From NCBI GenBank assembly GCA_965243415.1, contig OZ251549.1, positions 3,038,001 to 3,102,000 of the forward strand: DNA of 64,000 bases, given 5' to 3'. The DNA is from G965204755 sp965243415. Its GTDB lineage: Bacteria > Acidobacteriota > Vicinamibacteria > Marinacidobacterales > Marinacidobacteraceae. A model generated the notes under the pieces. That model did not search any database and was not told the origin of the DNA. It worked only from the letters and a program-made list of their open reading frames with translations. The translations under genes and the position numbers were made by a program. Below are positions 6,876-16,730 of the stretch, piece after piece (positions within the stretch are counted from its first letter, which is position 1; every line of letters starts with the position of its first letter).

Positions 6876-9361
6876 GTTCTTCGCCCGAAGCCGTCGAGAC
6901 GAAGTGGCAGGCGCGCTGGGAGCGGGACGGTTCCTTCCGCGTCCCGGACCTCCCCGAAGGCCGGAGGTTCTACTGCCTGGAGATGCTGCCCTACCCCTCG
7001 GGGCGGATCCACATGGGGCATGTGCGCAACTACTCCATCGGGGACGCGGTCGCCCGCTTCCACCGGCGCTGCGGCTGCTCGGTGATGCACCCCATCGGCT
7101 GGGACGCCCTGGGCCTGCCGGCCGAGAACGCCGCCCTGGAGCGGGGCGCCCACCCGCGCGACTGGACCGAGGAGAACATCGCCCACATGCGGCGCCAACT
7201 GCGCCGGCTGGGGTTCCTCTACGACTGGGATCGGGAATTCGCCACCTGTGATCCGGGCTACTACCGCTGGAACCAGTGGTTCTTCCTGAAGATGTGGGAA
7301 CGGGGGCTCGCCTACCGCCGCAACGGGACCGTGAACTGGTGCCCCGGGTGCGAGACGGTGCTCGCCAACGAGCAGGTGGAGGCCGGCGCCTGCTGGAGAT
7401 GCCGCTCCGCGGTCGCCGTCCGGGAGTTGCCCCAGTGGTTCCTCCGGATCACCGCCTACCAGGAGGAACTGCTGGCGGCGATGGACGACCTCCCCGGCTG
7501 GCCGGAGAAGGTGCTGACGCTCCAGCGGAACTGGATCGGCAGGTCCGAAGGGGCGGAGATCCGCTTCCCGGTGCCGGACCTCGAGCCGGCGCTCGGCGAG
7601 GCGCACCGGATCCCGGTGTTCACCACCCGGCTGGACACCATCCACGGCGCCACCGCGCTGGTCCTGGCCCCGGGCCACCCGGCCTCCCGCGAGATCGCCC
7701 GCGGCAACCCCGAGGTCGCGAAGTACCTGGAGGACGCGGAAGCGGCGCCGGCCCCGGAGCGCGGCGCGGAGGGGGACAAGACCGGCGTGGACACCGGCGT
7801 CCGCGCCCGGAACCCGTTCACCGGCGAAGAGATCCCGGTGTTCGTCGCCGACTATGTGCTCATGGGGTACGGCGCCGGGGCGGTGATGGCGGTGCCGGCG
7901 CACGACCGCCGCGACCACGCCTTCGCCCGGCGGTACGGGATCGAGATCCGCCCGGTGGTCGTCGGCGAGGGCCCCGCTTCCGGGGTCGGCGGAGAGGAAG
8001 CCTTCGTCGAGGACGGGACGGTGGTGGACTCCGGGGAGTTCAGCGGGCTCCCCAGCGCCGAGGCCCGGGCGGCGATGCTGGAGCACGCGCGCCGGCGCGG
8101 GTTCGGCGAGGCCCGCACCACCTGGCGGTTCCACGACTGGGGCGTCTCCCGCCAGCGGTACTGGGGCACCCCGATCCCGATGATCCACTGCCCGGACTGC
8201 GGGGAGACCCCGGTGCCGGAAGCGGACCTGCCGGTGGAACTCCCCCGGGACATCGAGATCACCGGCAGGGGCGGCTCGGCCCTGGCCCGCCGGGAGGACT
8301 GGCTCCGGGTGGAATGCCCCCGCTGCGGCGCCGCCGCCCGCCGGGAGACGGACACCATGGACACCTTCGTGGACTCGTCCTGGTACTTCTACCGGTATCT
8401 CGACCCGGCGAACGACGCGGCGCCCTTCGATTCCGGGAGGGTCCGGAAGTGGTTCCCCATCGACCTCTACATCGGGGGCGTCGAACACGCCATCCTCCAC
8501 CTCATCTACTGCCGGTTCTGGACGAAGATGATGCGGGACCTGGGCCTCGTGGAGGTGGACGAGCCGGTGGTGCGCCAGTTGAGCCAGGGGATGGTCATCA
8601 AGGACGGCGCCAAGATGTCCAAGAGCCGGGGGAATGTCGTGGACCCGGACGCCGCGGTGGAGCGCCACGGCGCCGACGCCGTCCGCCTCTATGTGCTCTT
8701 CGAGGCGCCCCCGGAGAAGGAGATGGACTGGACCGACGAGCGCCTCGCCGGCCCGGCGCGGTTCCTCCGCCGGCTGGACGCCTCGATCCCCGGGGAGCAC
8801 CGCTGGCTCCTCGAAACCGGGAGGCCGACCGGGGACGAGGTCTTCTCCGAGGCGGACCTGGCGCTCCGGCGCCGGACGCACCAGACCATCCGCCGGGTGA
8901 CCCGGGACCTCCGGGAGCGCATCCATCCGAACACCGCCATCGCCGGGATCATGGAACTCCAGCGGGCGGTCTCCGCCTTCCTGCCGGGGGCGGCGGCGGA
9001 GCCGGCGCGGCGGGCGGCGCGGGAAGCGGTGGAGACGGTCGTGTCGCTGCTGAACCCGATGGCCCCGCACCTCACCGAGGAACTCTGGGAACGGCTGGGC
9101 CACCGGGAGACGCTGGTGGACGCGGACTGGCCGGCCTGGGACGCCGACCTGGCCCGGGAGGACTTCGTGGTGGTGGTGCTGCAGGTGAACGGCCGGCTGC
9201 GGGGGCGCCTGGAAGTCCCGGCCGGGCTCGACCCGGAGACGCTGGCCGACCGGGCGCGCGCCAACGCCGGCGTCCGCCGCCATCTCGAGGGGCGCGAGGT
9301 GCGCCGGGTGGTCACCGTGGCCGACAAGTTGGTGAATTTCGTCGTCGCCGCCCCCGCCTGA
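6872..9361 (+). CDS. leuS: Leucyl-tRNA synthetase
   Basis: 829-residue class I synthetase, normal length for bacterial LeuRS. It shows the HIGH-type motif HMGH (residues 47-50), the KMSKS loop starting at Lys581, and the CP1 editing region with FTTRLDTIHGATALVLAPGHP and MAVPAHDRRD. A Cys pair CPDCGETP plus CPRCG sits in the zinc/insert region. The C-terminus ends with the VNGRLRGRLEVPAG type domain. The ATG overlaps the mutY stop by four bases. The next genes, lptE and holA, reproduce the widespread leuS-lptE-holA order. Confidence 0.97.
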   Translation: MSSSPEAVETKWQARWERDGSFRVPDLPEGRRFYCLEMLPYPSGRIHMGHVRNYSIGDAVARFHRRCGCSVMHPIGWDALGLPAENAALERGAHPRDWTEENIAHMRRQLRRLGFLYDWDREFATCDPGYYRWNQWFFLKMWERGLAYRRNGTVNWCPGCETVLANEQVEAGACWRCRSAVAVRELPQWFLRITAYQEELLAAMDDLPGWPEKVLTLQRNWIGRSEGAEIRFPVPDLEPALGEAHRIPVFTTRLDTIHGATALVLAPGHPASREIARGNPEVAKYLEDAEAAPAPERGAEGDKTGVDTGVRARNPFTGEEIPVFVADYVLMGYGAGAVMAVPAHDRRDHAFARRYGIEIRPVVVGEGPASGVGGEEAFVEDGTVVDSGEFSGLPSAEARAAMLEHARRRGFGEARTTWRFHDWGVSRQRYWGTPIPMIHCPDCGETPVPEADLPVELPRDIEITGRGGSALARREDWLRVECPRCGAAARRETDTMDTFVDSSWYFYRYLDPANDAAPFDSGRVRKWFPIDLYIGGVEHAILHLIYCRFWTKMMRDLGLVEVDEPVVRQLSQGMVIKDGAKMSKSRGNVVDPDAAVERHGADAVRLYVLFEAPPEKEMDWTDERLAGPARFLRRLDASIPGEHRWLLETGRPTGDEVFSEADLALRRRTHQTIRRVTRDLRERIHPNTAIAGIMELQRAVSAFLPGAAAEPARRAAREAVETVVSLLNPMAPHLTEELWERLGHRETLVDADWPAWDADLAREDFVVVVLQVNGRLRGRLEVPAGLDPETLADRARANAGVRRHLEGREVRRVVTVADKLVNFVVAAPA

Positions 9362-9365
9362 GACG

Positions 9366-9929
9366 GTGCGCCGCCCGATTCCCCCGGCGCCCGTCCCGGG
9401 ATCCCTCCGGCGTCTCCTCCGGTGGGGGCTCCTCTGCGGGGCCGTTGCCGGCGCGGCCGCCTGCGGGTACCGGCTCGCCGGGGTCGGCGCCGGGCTGCCG
9501 GACCACATCGAGATCATCGCGGTGCTGCCCTTCGAGAACGACAGCGCCTACCCGGAGGTCGAGGAGCGGCTCACCGAGGAGATCATCAGCGGCTTCAACC
9601 GCCGGGGCGATTACACCGTCCAGGAGGAGCGGGAAGGGGCGCATGCGGTGATGGAAGGCGCCGTGGCGAGCGTGGAGTTCGCCCCGGCCCAACTCGACCC
9701 GGCCACCGGCCAGGCTTCGACCTACCTGGTGATCGTCCGGGCTTCCGTCCTCTTCACCGATGTGGTGAACGACCTCCCGCTCTACGAGGCCGAGGAGTTC
9801 ACCCTGCGCGACGAGTTCTCCATCGGCGACGACCCCGACGCCGCCTTCGACCGGGAGGGGCTGGCGTTCTCCCGCCTGGCCACCTCGTTCGCCGACTCGC
9901 TGCTGGTCGCCATCCTCGAAGGGTTCTGA
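9366..9929 (+). CDS. lptE: LPS-assembly lipoprotein LptE
   Basis: 187 residues. A basic N-terminus and hydrophobic stretch end in a lipobox-like GAAAC with Cys33, followed by GYRLAG, the signature start of mature LptE. The mature part (IAVLPFENDSAYPEVEERLTEEI) matches the LptE alpha/beta fold that plugs the LptD barrel and delivers lipopolysaccharide to the outer surface. Its position between leuS and holA supports the call. It shows that the cell has an LPS-type outer membrane. The start is a GTG five bases after the leuS stop. Confidence 0.85.
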   Translation: MRRPIPPAPVPGSLRRLLRWGLLCGAVAGAAACGYRLAGVGAGLPDHIEIIAVLPFENDSAYPEVEERLTEEIISGFNRRGDYTVQEEREGAHAVMEGAVASVEFAPAQLDPATGQASTYLVIVRASVLFTDVVNDLPLYEAEEFTLRDEFSIGDDPDAAFDREGLAFSRLATSFADSLLVAILEGF

Positions 9930-9995
9930 GGGCGCGGCGGCGGTGTCCCGGCTTCCCGGCGGCCCGGCGGACGCGGCGGCTCCCGGTCGGTCGTA

Positions 9996-11264
9996 GTGGC
10001 CCGCGCCGACCGGTTCGCGACCGCTTTCCGCGTCTTCGCGCCGAAACCGGCGGCGCGGCTCGCGGAGCACCTGCGGCCGCCGGACGAGGCCGGGCTCTAC
10101 TTCGTGGGCGGCGGGGACGGCTGGCTGCGGCAGCAGTCGCTGCGGCGGATCGCCGAGCACCATCTGGGGCCCCGGCCGATGCCTTACCGGCGGCGTCTCC
10201 TGCACGCCGGGAGCGCCACCGCCGACCGGTTCCGCAGCGCCGCCCAGACGGTGTCCTTCGGCGGCGGCCCGGTGGTCGTCCTGGGCGGCCTGCGGGCGAC
10301 CGCGCGGCGCGCCTCCCGACCGGAACTGCTCGAGGCCGTGGCGGAGGTCGTCGAATCTCCTCCCCGGGGGGCGGTGATCGCAGTCGAGTGGGAGGAGACC
10401 CCGGACCGCCGCCGGAAGGGCTGGAAGGCGTTCTCCGGCGGCCTCGCCGCGCGGGTCTCTGCCGGCGAAGCGCTGGTGGTGGACTGCGACCCGCCCGAAG
10501 AGCGGGAGATGCCGGCCTGGGTCCGCGCCGAAGCCCGGGAACGGGGGCTCGAGTTGCCGCCGGGGGGCGCGGAACTGTTCGCCGGTCGGTTCGGGCGCGA
10601 CCTCCGCCGCCAGCGGAACGAGATCGAGAAGTTGGCCCTCTATGTGGCGGAGGCGGAGGCGCCCGCCGGGGAGAGCGGGGAAGGGGAGGGGCCGTCGCGC
10701 CGGGCCGGAAACGACGAGTCGGAAGAAGAGAACGGGCGGGGAGACGACGGGCGAGGCGGCGACGGGCGAGGCAGCGACACGGTGGGGAACGGGGCGCGGA
10801 GGATCGAAGTGAGTCTCGACGAGATGGAGCAGGTGCTCGGCGGCGGCAGCGCCCGCAACCTGTTCCGGTTCACGAACGCGGTGCAGGGCCGCCGCACCGC
10901 CGAGGCGCTCGACCTGCTCGACCGCCTGCTCCGGGAAGGGGAGTCGCCCCAGGCGCTCCTGGCCCTCCTCTACCGACTGGCCACGCAGATGCAGGTGGCG
11001 AACGCCTTCCGCCCGGGGCGCGCCGCCGGCTCCCTGAAGGAAGCGCTCGGACTCTCCCCGCAGGCGCCCCCGCGCGTCGCCGAAGAGATCGCCGCCGCCG
11101 CCGCGCGGTTCTCCGCCGGCGAGTTGCGCGGGGTCCTCCGCACCGTCATCGAGACCGACTTCCGGATGAAGTCCACCGGCCTGCCGGACCGGGTCGCGCT
11201 GTCCTCGCTGGCCTTCCTGCTGGGCCGCCGCGCCCCCTCCCGCGCGCCCTCCGGAACCGCCTGA
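9996..11264 (+). CDS. holA: DNA polymerase III delta subunit
   Basis: 422 residues. Delta is the clamp-opening subunit of the clamp loader. The N-terminus has the family pattern YFVGGGDGWLRQQSL, and the central segment ELFAGRFGRDLRRQRNEIEKLALY is the typical delta AAA+ lid region. About 40 Gly/Asp/Glu-rich residues (roughly 225-265) are inserted before the C-terminal collar domain. Part of this insert is coded by 15-bp repeats, GACGGGCGAGGCRGC, near 10749-10780. The collar domain (RNLFRFTNAVQGRRTAEALDL) is intact. The GTG start lacks a strong ribosome-binding site, so a nearby alternative is possible. Confidence 0.88.
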   Translation: MARADRFATAFRVFAPKPAARLAEHLRPPDEAGLYFVGGGDGWLRQQSLRRIAEHHLGPRPMPYRRRLLHAGSATADRFRSAAQTVSFGGGPVVVLGGLRATARRASRPELLEAVAEVVESPPRGAVIAVEWEETPDRRRKGWKAFSGGLAARVSAGEALVVDCDPPEEREMPAWVRAEARERGLELPPGGAELFAGRFGRDLRRQRNEIEKLALYVAEAEAPAGESGEGEGPSRRAGNDESEEENGRGDDGRGGDGRGSDTVGNGARRIEVSLDEMEQVLGGGSARNLFRFTNAVQGRRTAEALDLLDRLLREGESPQALLALLYRLATQMQVANAFRPGRAAGSLKEALGLSPQAPPRVAEEIAAAAARFSAGELRGVLRTVIETDFRMKSTGLPDRVALSSLAFLLGRRAPSRAPSGTA

Positions 11265-11305
11265 TTCCGGCGTCCTGCAGGGCCTCCGGATGGCCGACCC
11301 CGTGG

Positions 11306-11311
11306 TAGTCT
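11306..11311 (+). promoter_or_regulatory. Possible -10 element (TAGTCT) upstream of mgtE
   Basis: TAGTCT stands out in GC-rich DNA, ten bases before an ATG (11322) that opens a 67-codon frame running to 11525, past the mgtE start at 11455. No clear -35 is visible. Similar short AT-rich boxes occur ahead of the creatininase gene (TATTCT, 32046) and the PQQ gene (TATACT, 36424), which is why I list it. Confidence 0.3.
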
Positions 11312-11454
11312 CCCGCCGCTGATGCGCCCCGACGACGACTCGTCCGCCCGCCCCCGAGAACCCGGGCGGAAGTCCGTCGGGACCGGGCCTCCGGGCTGTC
11401 TCCGGAACCGCCTGGATCCGCGTCGGGACCCCGGCCGGAACCCCGGCGAAAACC

Positions 11455-12813
11455 ATGATCCTCACCAAGACTCCGCTGCTCGCGGAGACGGTGCGCAAAC
11501 TGGTTTCGCGGGGCGCCGCCGCTAACGCCTACCGCATCCTCTCCAAGCTGCATCCGGCGGATGTGGCGCAGGTGCTGGCCGACCTCCCCGAGGGGTACCG
11601 GCTCAAGACCTTCCGGGTCGTCTTCCAGCGGGACACCGCGCTGGCCGCGGAAGCACTCGGGGAACTCGGCGCCGAACGCGGCGCCACCCTGGTCGCCGGC
11701 CTCGAGCCCGGGCACATCTCCCAACTCCTCCAGGAACTCGACCCGGACGACGCGGCGCAGTTCCTCTCCGAACTGCCGGAGGAGCGCCGCGAGGAAGTGC
11801 TCGCCGGGATGCGGGCCCGGGAAGCCTCCGATGTCGAGGACCTGCTCCAGTACCCGGAGGAGACCGCCGGCCGGATCATGAGTCCCAAGGTGTTCTCCAT
11901 CCCGGAGAGCACCACCGTCGGGGAGGCGATCCGCCGCCTGCAGGAGTCGCCCGATGTGGAGATGGTCTTCTACATCTATGTGGTGGACGACCACGGGACG
12001 CTGGTGGGCGTCCTCTCGCTGCGGCAGTTGCTGCGCCGCCGCCCGGAGACCCCGCTCTCCGAGGTGATGGTCACCGATGTCCTCCGGGTGCGCACCGACC
12101 TCGACCAGGAAGAGGTGGCCCAACTGGTCGCCAGTTACAACATCCTGGCGGTGCCGGTGGTGAACCACCAGGGCAAACTGGTCGGGGTCATCACGGTGGA
12201 CGACATCATCGATGTGATCAAGGAGGAGGCCACCGAGGACATGTACCGGCTCGCCGGGCTGGGGGTCGCCGAGAGCGTCTTCACCCGCGCCCGCCGCTCC
12301 ATCCGGATGCGGATCCCCTGGCTCGCGGTGAACCTGGCCACCGCCTTCCTCGCCGCCTGGGTGGTCAGCCTGTTCGAGGCCTCCATCGCCCGCTTCGCCG
12401 TCCTGGCGGTGTTCATGCCCATGGTGCCGCTCCTCGGCGGCAACGCCGGCAACCAGACCCTCACGGTGATGGTGCGGGGGATCGCGCTGGGGGAACTGAA
12501 CTGGAAGAACTCCCGCAAGGCGCTCTTCAAGGAACTGGCGGTGGGGACGGTGAACGGCGCCTTCATCGGCCTGCTCATCGGCGGTTTCGCCTGGCTGTGG
12601 AAGGGCGACCCGCGGATCGGCCTGGCGCTCACCCTCGCCATGCTGGGGACCATGATCGTGGCCGCGGTGGTGGGCACCCTGATGCCGCTCACCCTGCGCT
12701 GGCTGCAGGTGGACCCGGCCCTCGCCTCGTCGGTCTTCGTCACCACCGCCACCGATGTCGCCGGGTTCCTGCTGTTCCTGGGCCTCGGCGTGAGCGTGCT
12801 GACCCACTTCTGA
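11455..12813 (+). CDS. mgtE: Magnesium transporter MgtE
   Basis: 452 residues with the full MgtE layout. The N domain (residues 1-about 130) has helical repeats such as HPADVAQVLADLP and LDPDDAAQFLSELP. Two CBS domains follow (about 135-255; RIMSPKVFSIPE, VPVVNHQGKLVGVITVDDIID). A five-helix membrane domain starts near residue 280 and contains the pore motif PMVPLLGGNAGNQ. MgtE is a Mg2+ channel in the inner membrane, gated by Mg2+ binding at the N and CBS domains. It stands alone between holA and recO. A 190-base leader precedes it. Confidence 0.95.
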   Translation: MILTKTPLLAETVRKLVSRGAAANAYRILSKLHPADVAQVLADLPEGYRLKTFRVVFQRDTALAAEALGELGAERGATLVAGLEPGHISQLLQELDPDDAAQFLSELPEERREEVLAGMRAREASDVEDLLQYPEETAGRIMSPKVFSIPESTTVGEAIRRLQESPDVEMVFYIYVVDDHGTLVGVLSLRQLLRRRPETPLSEVMVTDVLRVRTDLDQEEVAQLVASYNILAVPVVNHQGKLVGVITVDDIIDVIKEEATEDMYRLAGLGVAESVFTRARRSIRMRIPWLAVNLATAFLAAWVVSLFEASIARFAVLAVFMPMVPLLGGNAGNQTLTVMVRGIALGELNWKNSRKALFKELAVGTVNGAFIGLLIGGFAWLWKGDPRIGLALTLAMLGTMIVAAVVGTLMPLTLRWLQVDPALASSVFVTTATDVAGFLLFLGLGVSVLTHF

Positions 12814-12873
12814 CTCGCCGCTCCTCCACCGGTCACCCCCCGTCGAGCGACTCCCGAACCGCATCCGCCTCCG

Positions 12874-13667
12874 ATGCCGCTGAACCGGGCGAAGTGCTTC
12901 GTCCTCCGCACCCACGCGGTGGGCGAGACCGACAAGTTGGCGGTGCTCTTCGCCGCCGAGGAAGGGAAGGTGCGCGGCTGGGCGAACGGCGCGCGGCGGC
13001 CGCGTTCCCGCTTCGGCGGCGCGCTCGAAGTCGGGAACTGCGTCGAGGCGCACTGGTTCGAACGCGAAGGCCGGGAACTGGTCACCCTCGACCGCTGCGA
13101 CCTGGTCTCCTCGGCGCTGCCGCTGGTCCGCGACCCGGTCCGGGCGGCGGCCCTCGGGTACCTCTCGGAACTGGTGGAGATCTTCGCCACCGAGCGGGAG
13201 CCGCAGCCCCGGTTGTTCCGCCTGGTCGAATCCTGCCGCGCGGCCCTCTTCGCCGACCGGCCGCCGCTGCCGCTCGCCGCCTACTTCGAATCCTGGCTGC
13301 TGCGCCTGTCCGGGCTCTACCCGAGACCCGGCGTCTGCGAGTGCGGCGCCTCGTTCGAGACCGGGGCGGCGTCCTTCTTCGAGAGCGGCCCCACCTTCCG
13401 CTGCGCCGACTGCGCCGCCGGCCGGGACGAGCCCACCGCCCGGCTCTCCGCCGGCGCGGTCGAACTGCTGCGGCGTTTCCGCACCGCGCCGCCGGCGGAG
13501 ATCCGCGCCGAGCCGCTCGCCGCCGAGGAAGTGTTCCGGTTCCACGGGTTCCTGGTGCGGGCGGCCGCCGAACGCTCCCTGCCGACCCGCCGCGCCCTGC
13601 TTGATCTTCTCGCCCCCGACTACAGCACCCCCCCCGCCGCCGCGCTCCCCCGGGCCGCCCCTCCCCG

Positions 13668-13671
<4 letters not shown>
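12874..13671 (+). CDS. recO: DNA repair protein RecO
   Basis: 265 residues. RecO anneals strands and loads RecA on SSB-coated DNA in the RecFOR pathway. The OB-fold N-terminus CFVLRTHAVGETDKLAVLFAAEEGKV is diagnostic. A zinc site is formed by CECG and CADC (about residues 150-177), and the helical tail FHGFLVRAAAERSLPTRRALL is conserved. The last codons overlap the glyQ start as ATGA. This recO-glyQS coupling places a repair gene in a translation operon. Confidence 0.92.
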
Positions 13672-14512
<841 letters not shown>

Positions 14513-14516
<4 letters not shown>

Positions 14517-16714
14517 GCGCGGGCGGGTCCCCGGCCCCCCTCCCGGAATCCGGGATCCCCCGGCGGGAGTTCGTCGTCGAGGTCGGCTGCGAGGAGATTC
14601 CGGCGGACTGGCTCGCCGGGCTCATCGGGCAGTTCGCGGCGGCGCTCGGGGCCGAACTCCGGAAAGCGGACCTCGACCCCGGGCCGCCGGAGGGCGCCGG
14701 CGCCCCCCGCCGCCTGGCCGTCCGGATCCCCGGCGTCCGGACCCGGCAGCCTGACCGCACCGAGGAGATCCTGGGCCCCCCGGCCCGGGTCGGCCGCACC
14801 CCGGACGGCGCCTGGTCCCGCGCCGCCCTCGGCTTCGCCCGGAGGCACGGCGTTCCCGAGGCCGACCTCGACGGGACGCTCTCGGAGATCACCACTCCCC
14901 GGGGCGAGTACCTGGGGATCCGCCGGGCCGCCCCGGGGCGCCCGGCCCCCGAAGTGCTCCCGGACGCCCTGGAGGCGGCGCTGCGCTCGCTCTCCTTCCC
15001 GAAGACCATGCACTGGGACGCATCCGTCGGCGGCCGGCCCTTCCCTTTCGGCCGCCCGATCCGCTGGCTCCTGCTGCTGCTCGGCGGCGAAGCGGTCCCG
15101 TTCACCATCGAGGTCCGGGGCGCCGCCCCGGTGCGGGCGGGGAACACCAGCCGGGGCCACCGGTTCCGCAGCGCCGCCGGCCCCCCCGGGGCGCCGTTCG
15201 CGGTCTCCTCCTTCGCGGCCCTCCGCGAGGGACTGGCCCGGCGCTCGGTGATCCTCGACCCCGGGGAGCGGGAAGCGGAACTCCGCCGCCGGATCGAGGC
15301 CGCCGCCGGCGGGGCGGAGGTGGTGTGGCCGCCGGATCCGCTCGGGGACCTGGTCGAGTGCCCCGGCGCGGTGCGCGGCGAGTACCCCGAGGAGTTCGAG
15401 GCGCTCCCCGAGGAGATCCGGCGCACGGTGCTGGTGCGCCACCAGAAGTACCTGCCGGTGGTCGGGGAGCGGGCCTTCATCGCCGTCACCAACCTGCCCG
15501 ACGACCCGCAGGGCGCGATCCGGCGGGGGGCGGAGCGGGTGGTCCTGGCCCGCCTCCGGGATGCCCGGTTCTTCCTGGACGACGACCGGAAGAACGCTCT
15601 CTCTGCCCGGTCGCAGGCGCTGGCGGGCCTGGTGTTCCACCGGCGGCTCGGCTGCCTCGACGGGAAGTCGACCCGGATCGGGAAGTCGGCCCGGTGGCTC
15701 GCGGCCGGCGCCGGCGCGGACGCCGAGGCCGCCGAGCGGGCCGGGCTCCTCTCGAAGTGCGACCTCACCACCGGCCTGGTGGGCGAGTTCGCGTCCCTCC
15801 AGGGCGTCGCCGGCGGCCTCTACCTCCGCGAAGAAGGGGCCCCCGAGGCGGTCTGGCGGGCGGTGTACGACCACTACCGCCCGGAGGGGCTCGAAGGGCG
15901 CCTGCCGGAGACTGCGGAGGGGGCCGCGGTCTCCCTCGCCGACCGGGCGGACACGCTCGCCGGGTTCTTCCTCATCGGGAAAGAGCCGACGGGTTCCGGC
16001 GATCCCTACGGGCTGCGGCGGGCGGCGCTCTCCCTCCTCCGGACGCTCCGCGACGCTCCCGCCGCCTACCCGGAGTCCGCTCCCGACGGCTGGCCGACGC
16101 CGATGGCGCTCCTCGAACGCGCCCTCTCCGGCTACGACTTCCCCGACCACCTTTTTTCCGACGACGATCGCCGGGCCGCCGGGGAGTCCCTGGAGGAGTT
16201 CCTGCGCGACCGGCTGCCGCGCGCGCTCGGCGCCGGGGACCTCCCGCCGGGAGTCGTCCGGGCGGTCCTGTCGAGCCGCGGCCCGCGCCATCCGCTCCGC
16301 GACACCCGGGAACGCATCCTCCGCCTCTCGGAAGCGGTGGCGAGCGGCGATTACGCGACCCTCGCCGCCGCCGCCAAACGGGTGCGGCGGATCCTCTCCC
16401 CGGAGGCCCGGCAGGCCGCGGCGGACTCGGTGGACCCGGACCGGTTCGCCGCGCCGGCGGAGCGGGCGCTGGGGGAGGCGCTCGCCGGCGTCGGGAGCGA
16501 GATCGCCGCCGCCTTCGCCGGGCGGCGGTACCTGGAGGCGTTCGTGGCGCTGGCGCGGCTGTCGCCGCCGGTGAACCGGTTCTTCGACGAGGTGCTGGTG
16601 ATGGCCGAAGAGGCCCCGGTCCGGGCGAACCGGCTGGCGCTGCTCGTCCGCCTCGACGCCCTGTTCGCGGAAGTCGGCGACCTCGGCGAGATCGAGTCCG
16701 CCGCCGGCTCCTGA
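14513..16714 (+). CDS. glyS: Glycyl-tRNA synthetase beta subunit
   Basis: 733 residues from GTG 14513, which overlaps the glyQ stop. The frame is open further upstream but that part lies inside glyQ. The beginning FVVEVGCEEIPADWL and the block SFPKTMHW ... PFPFGRPIRWLL are characteristic of the beta subunit, as is DGKSTRIGK followed by KCDLTTGLVGEF. The beta subunit binds tRNA through a HD-like and an anticodon-binding region (NRFFDEVLVMAEE near the end). Length is slightly above the E. coli protein. Confidence 0.96.
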
Positions 16715-16730
16715 GAGGGGGTTCGCGGAG

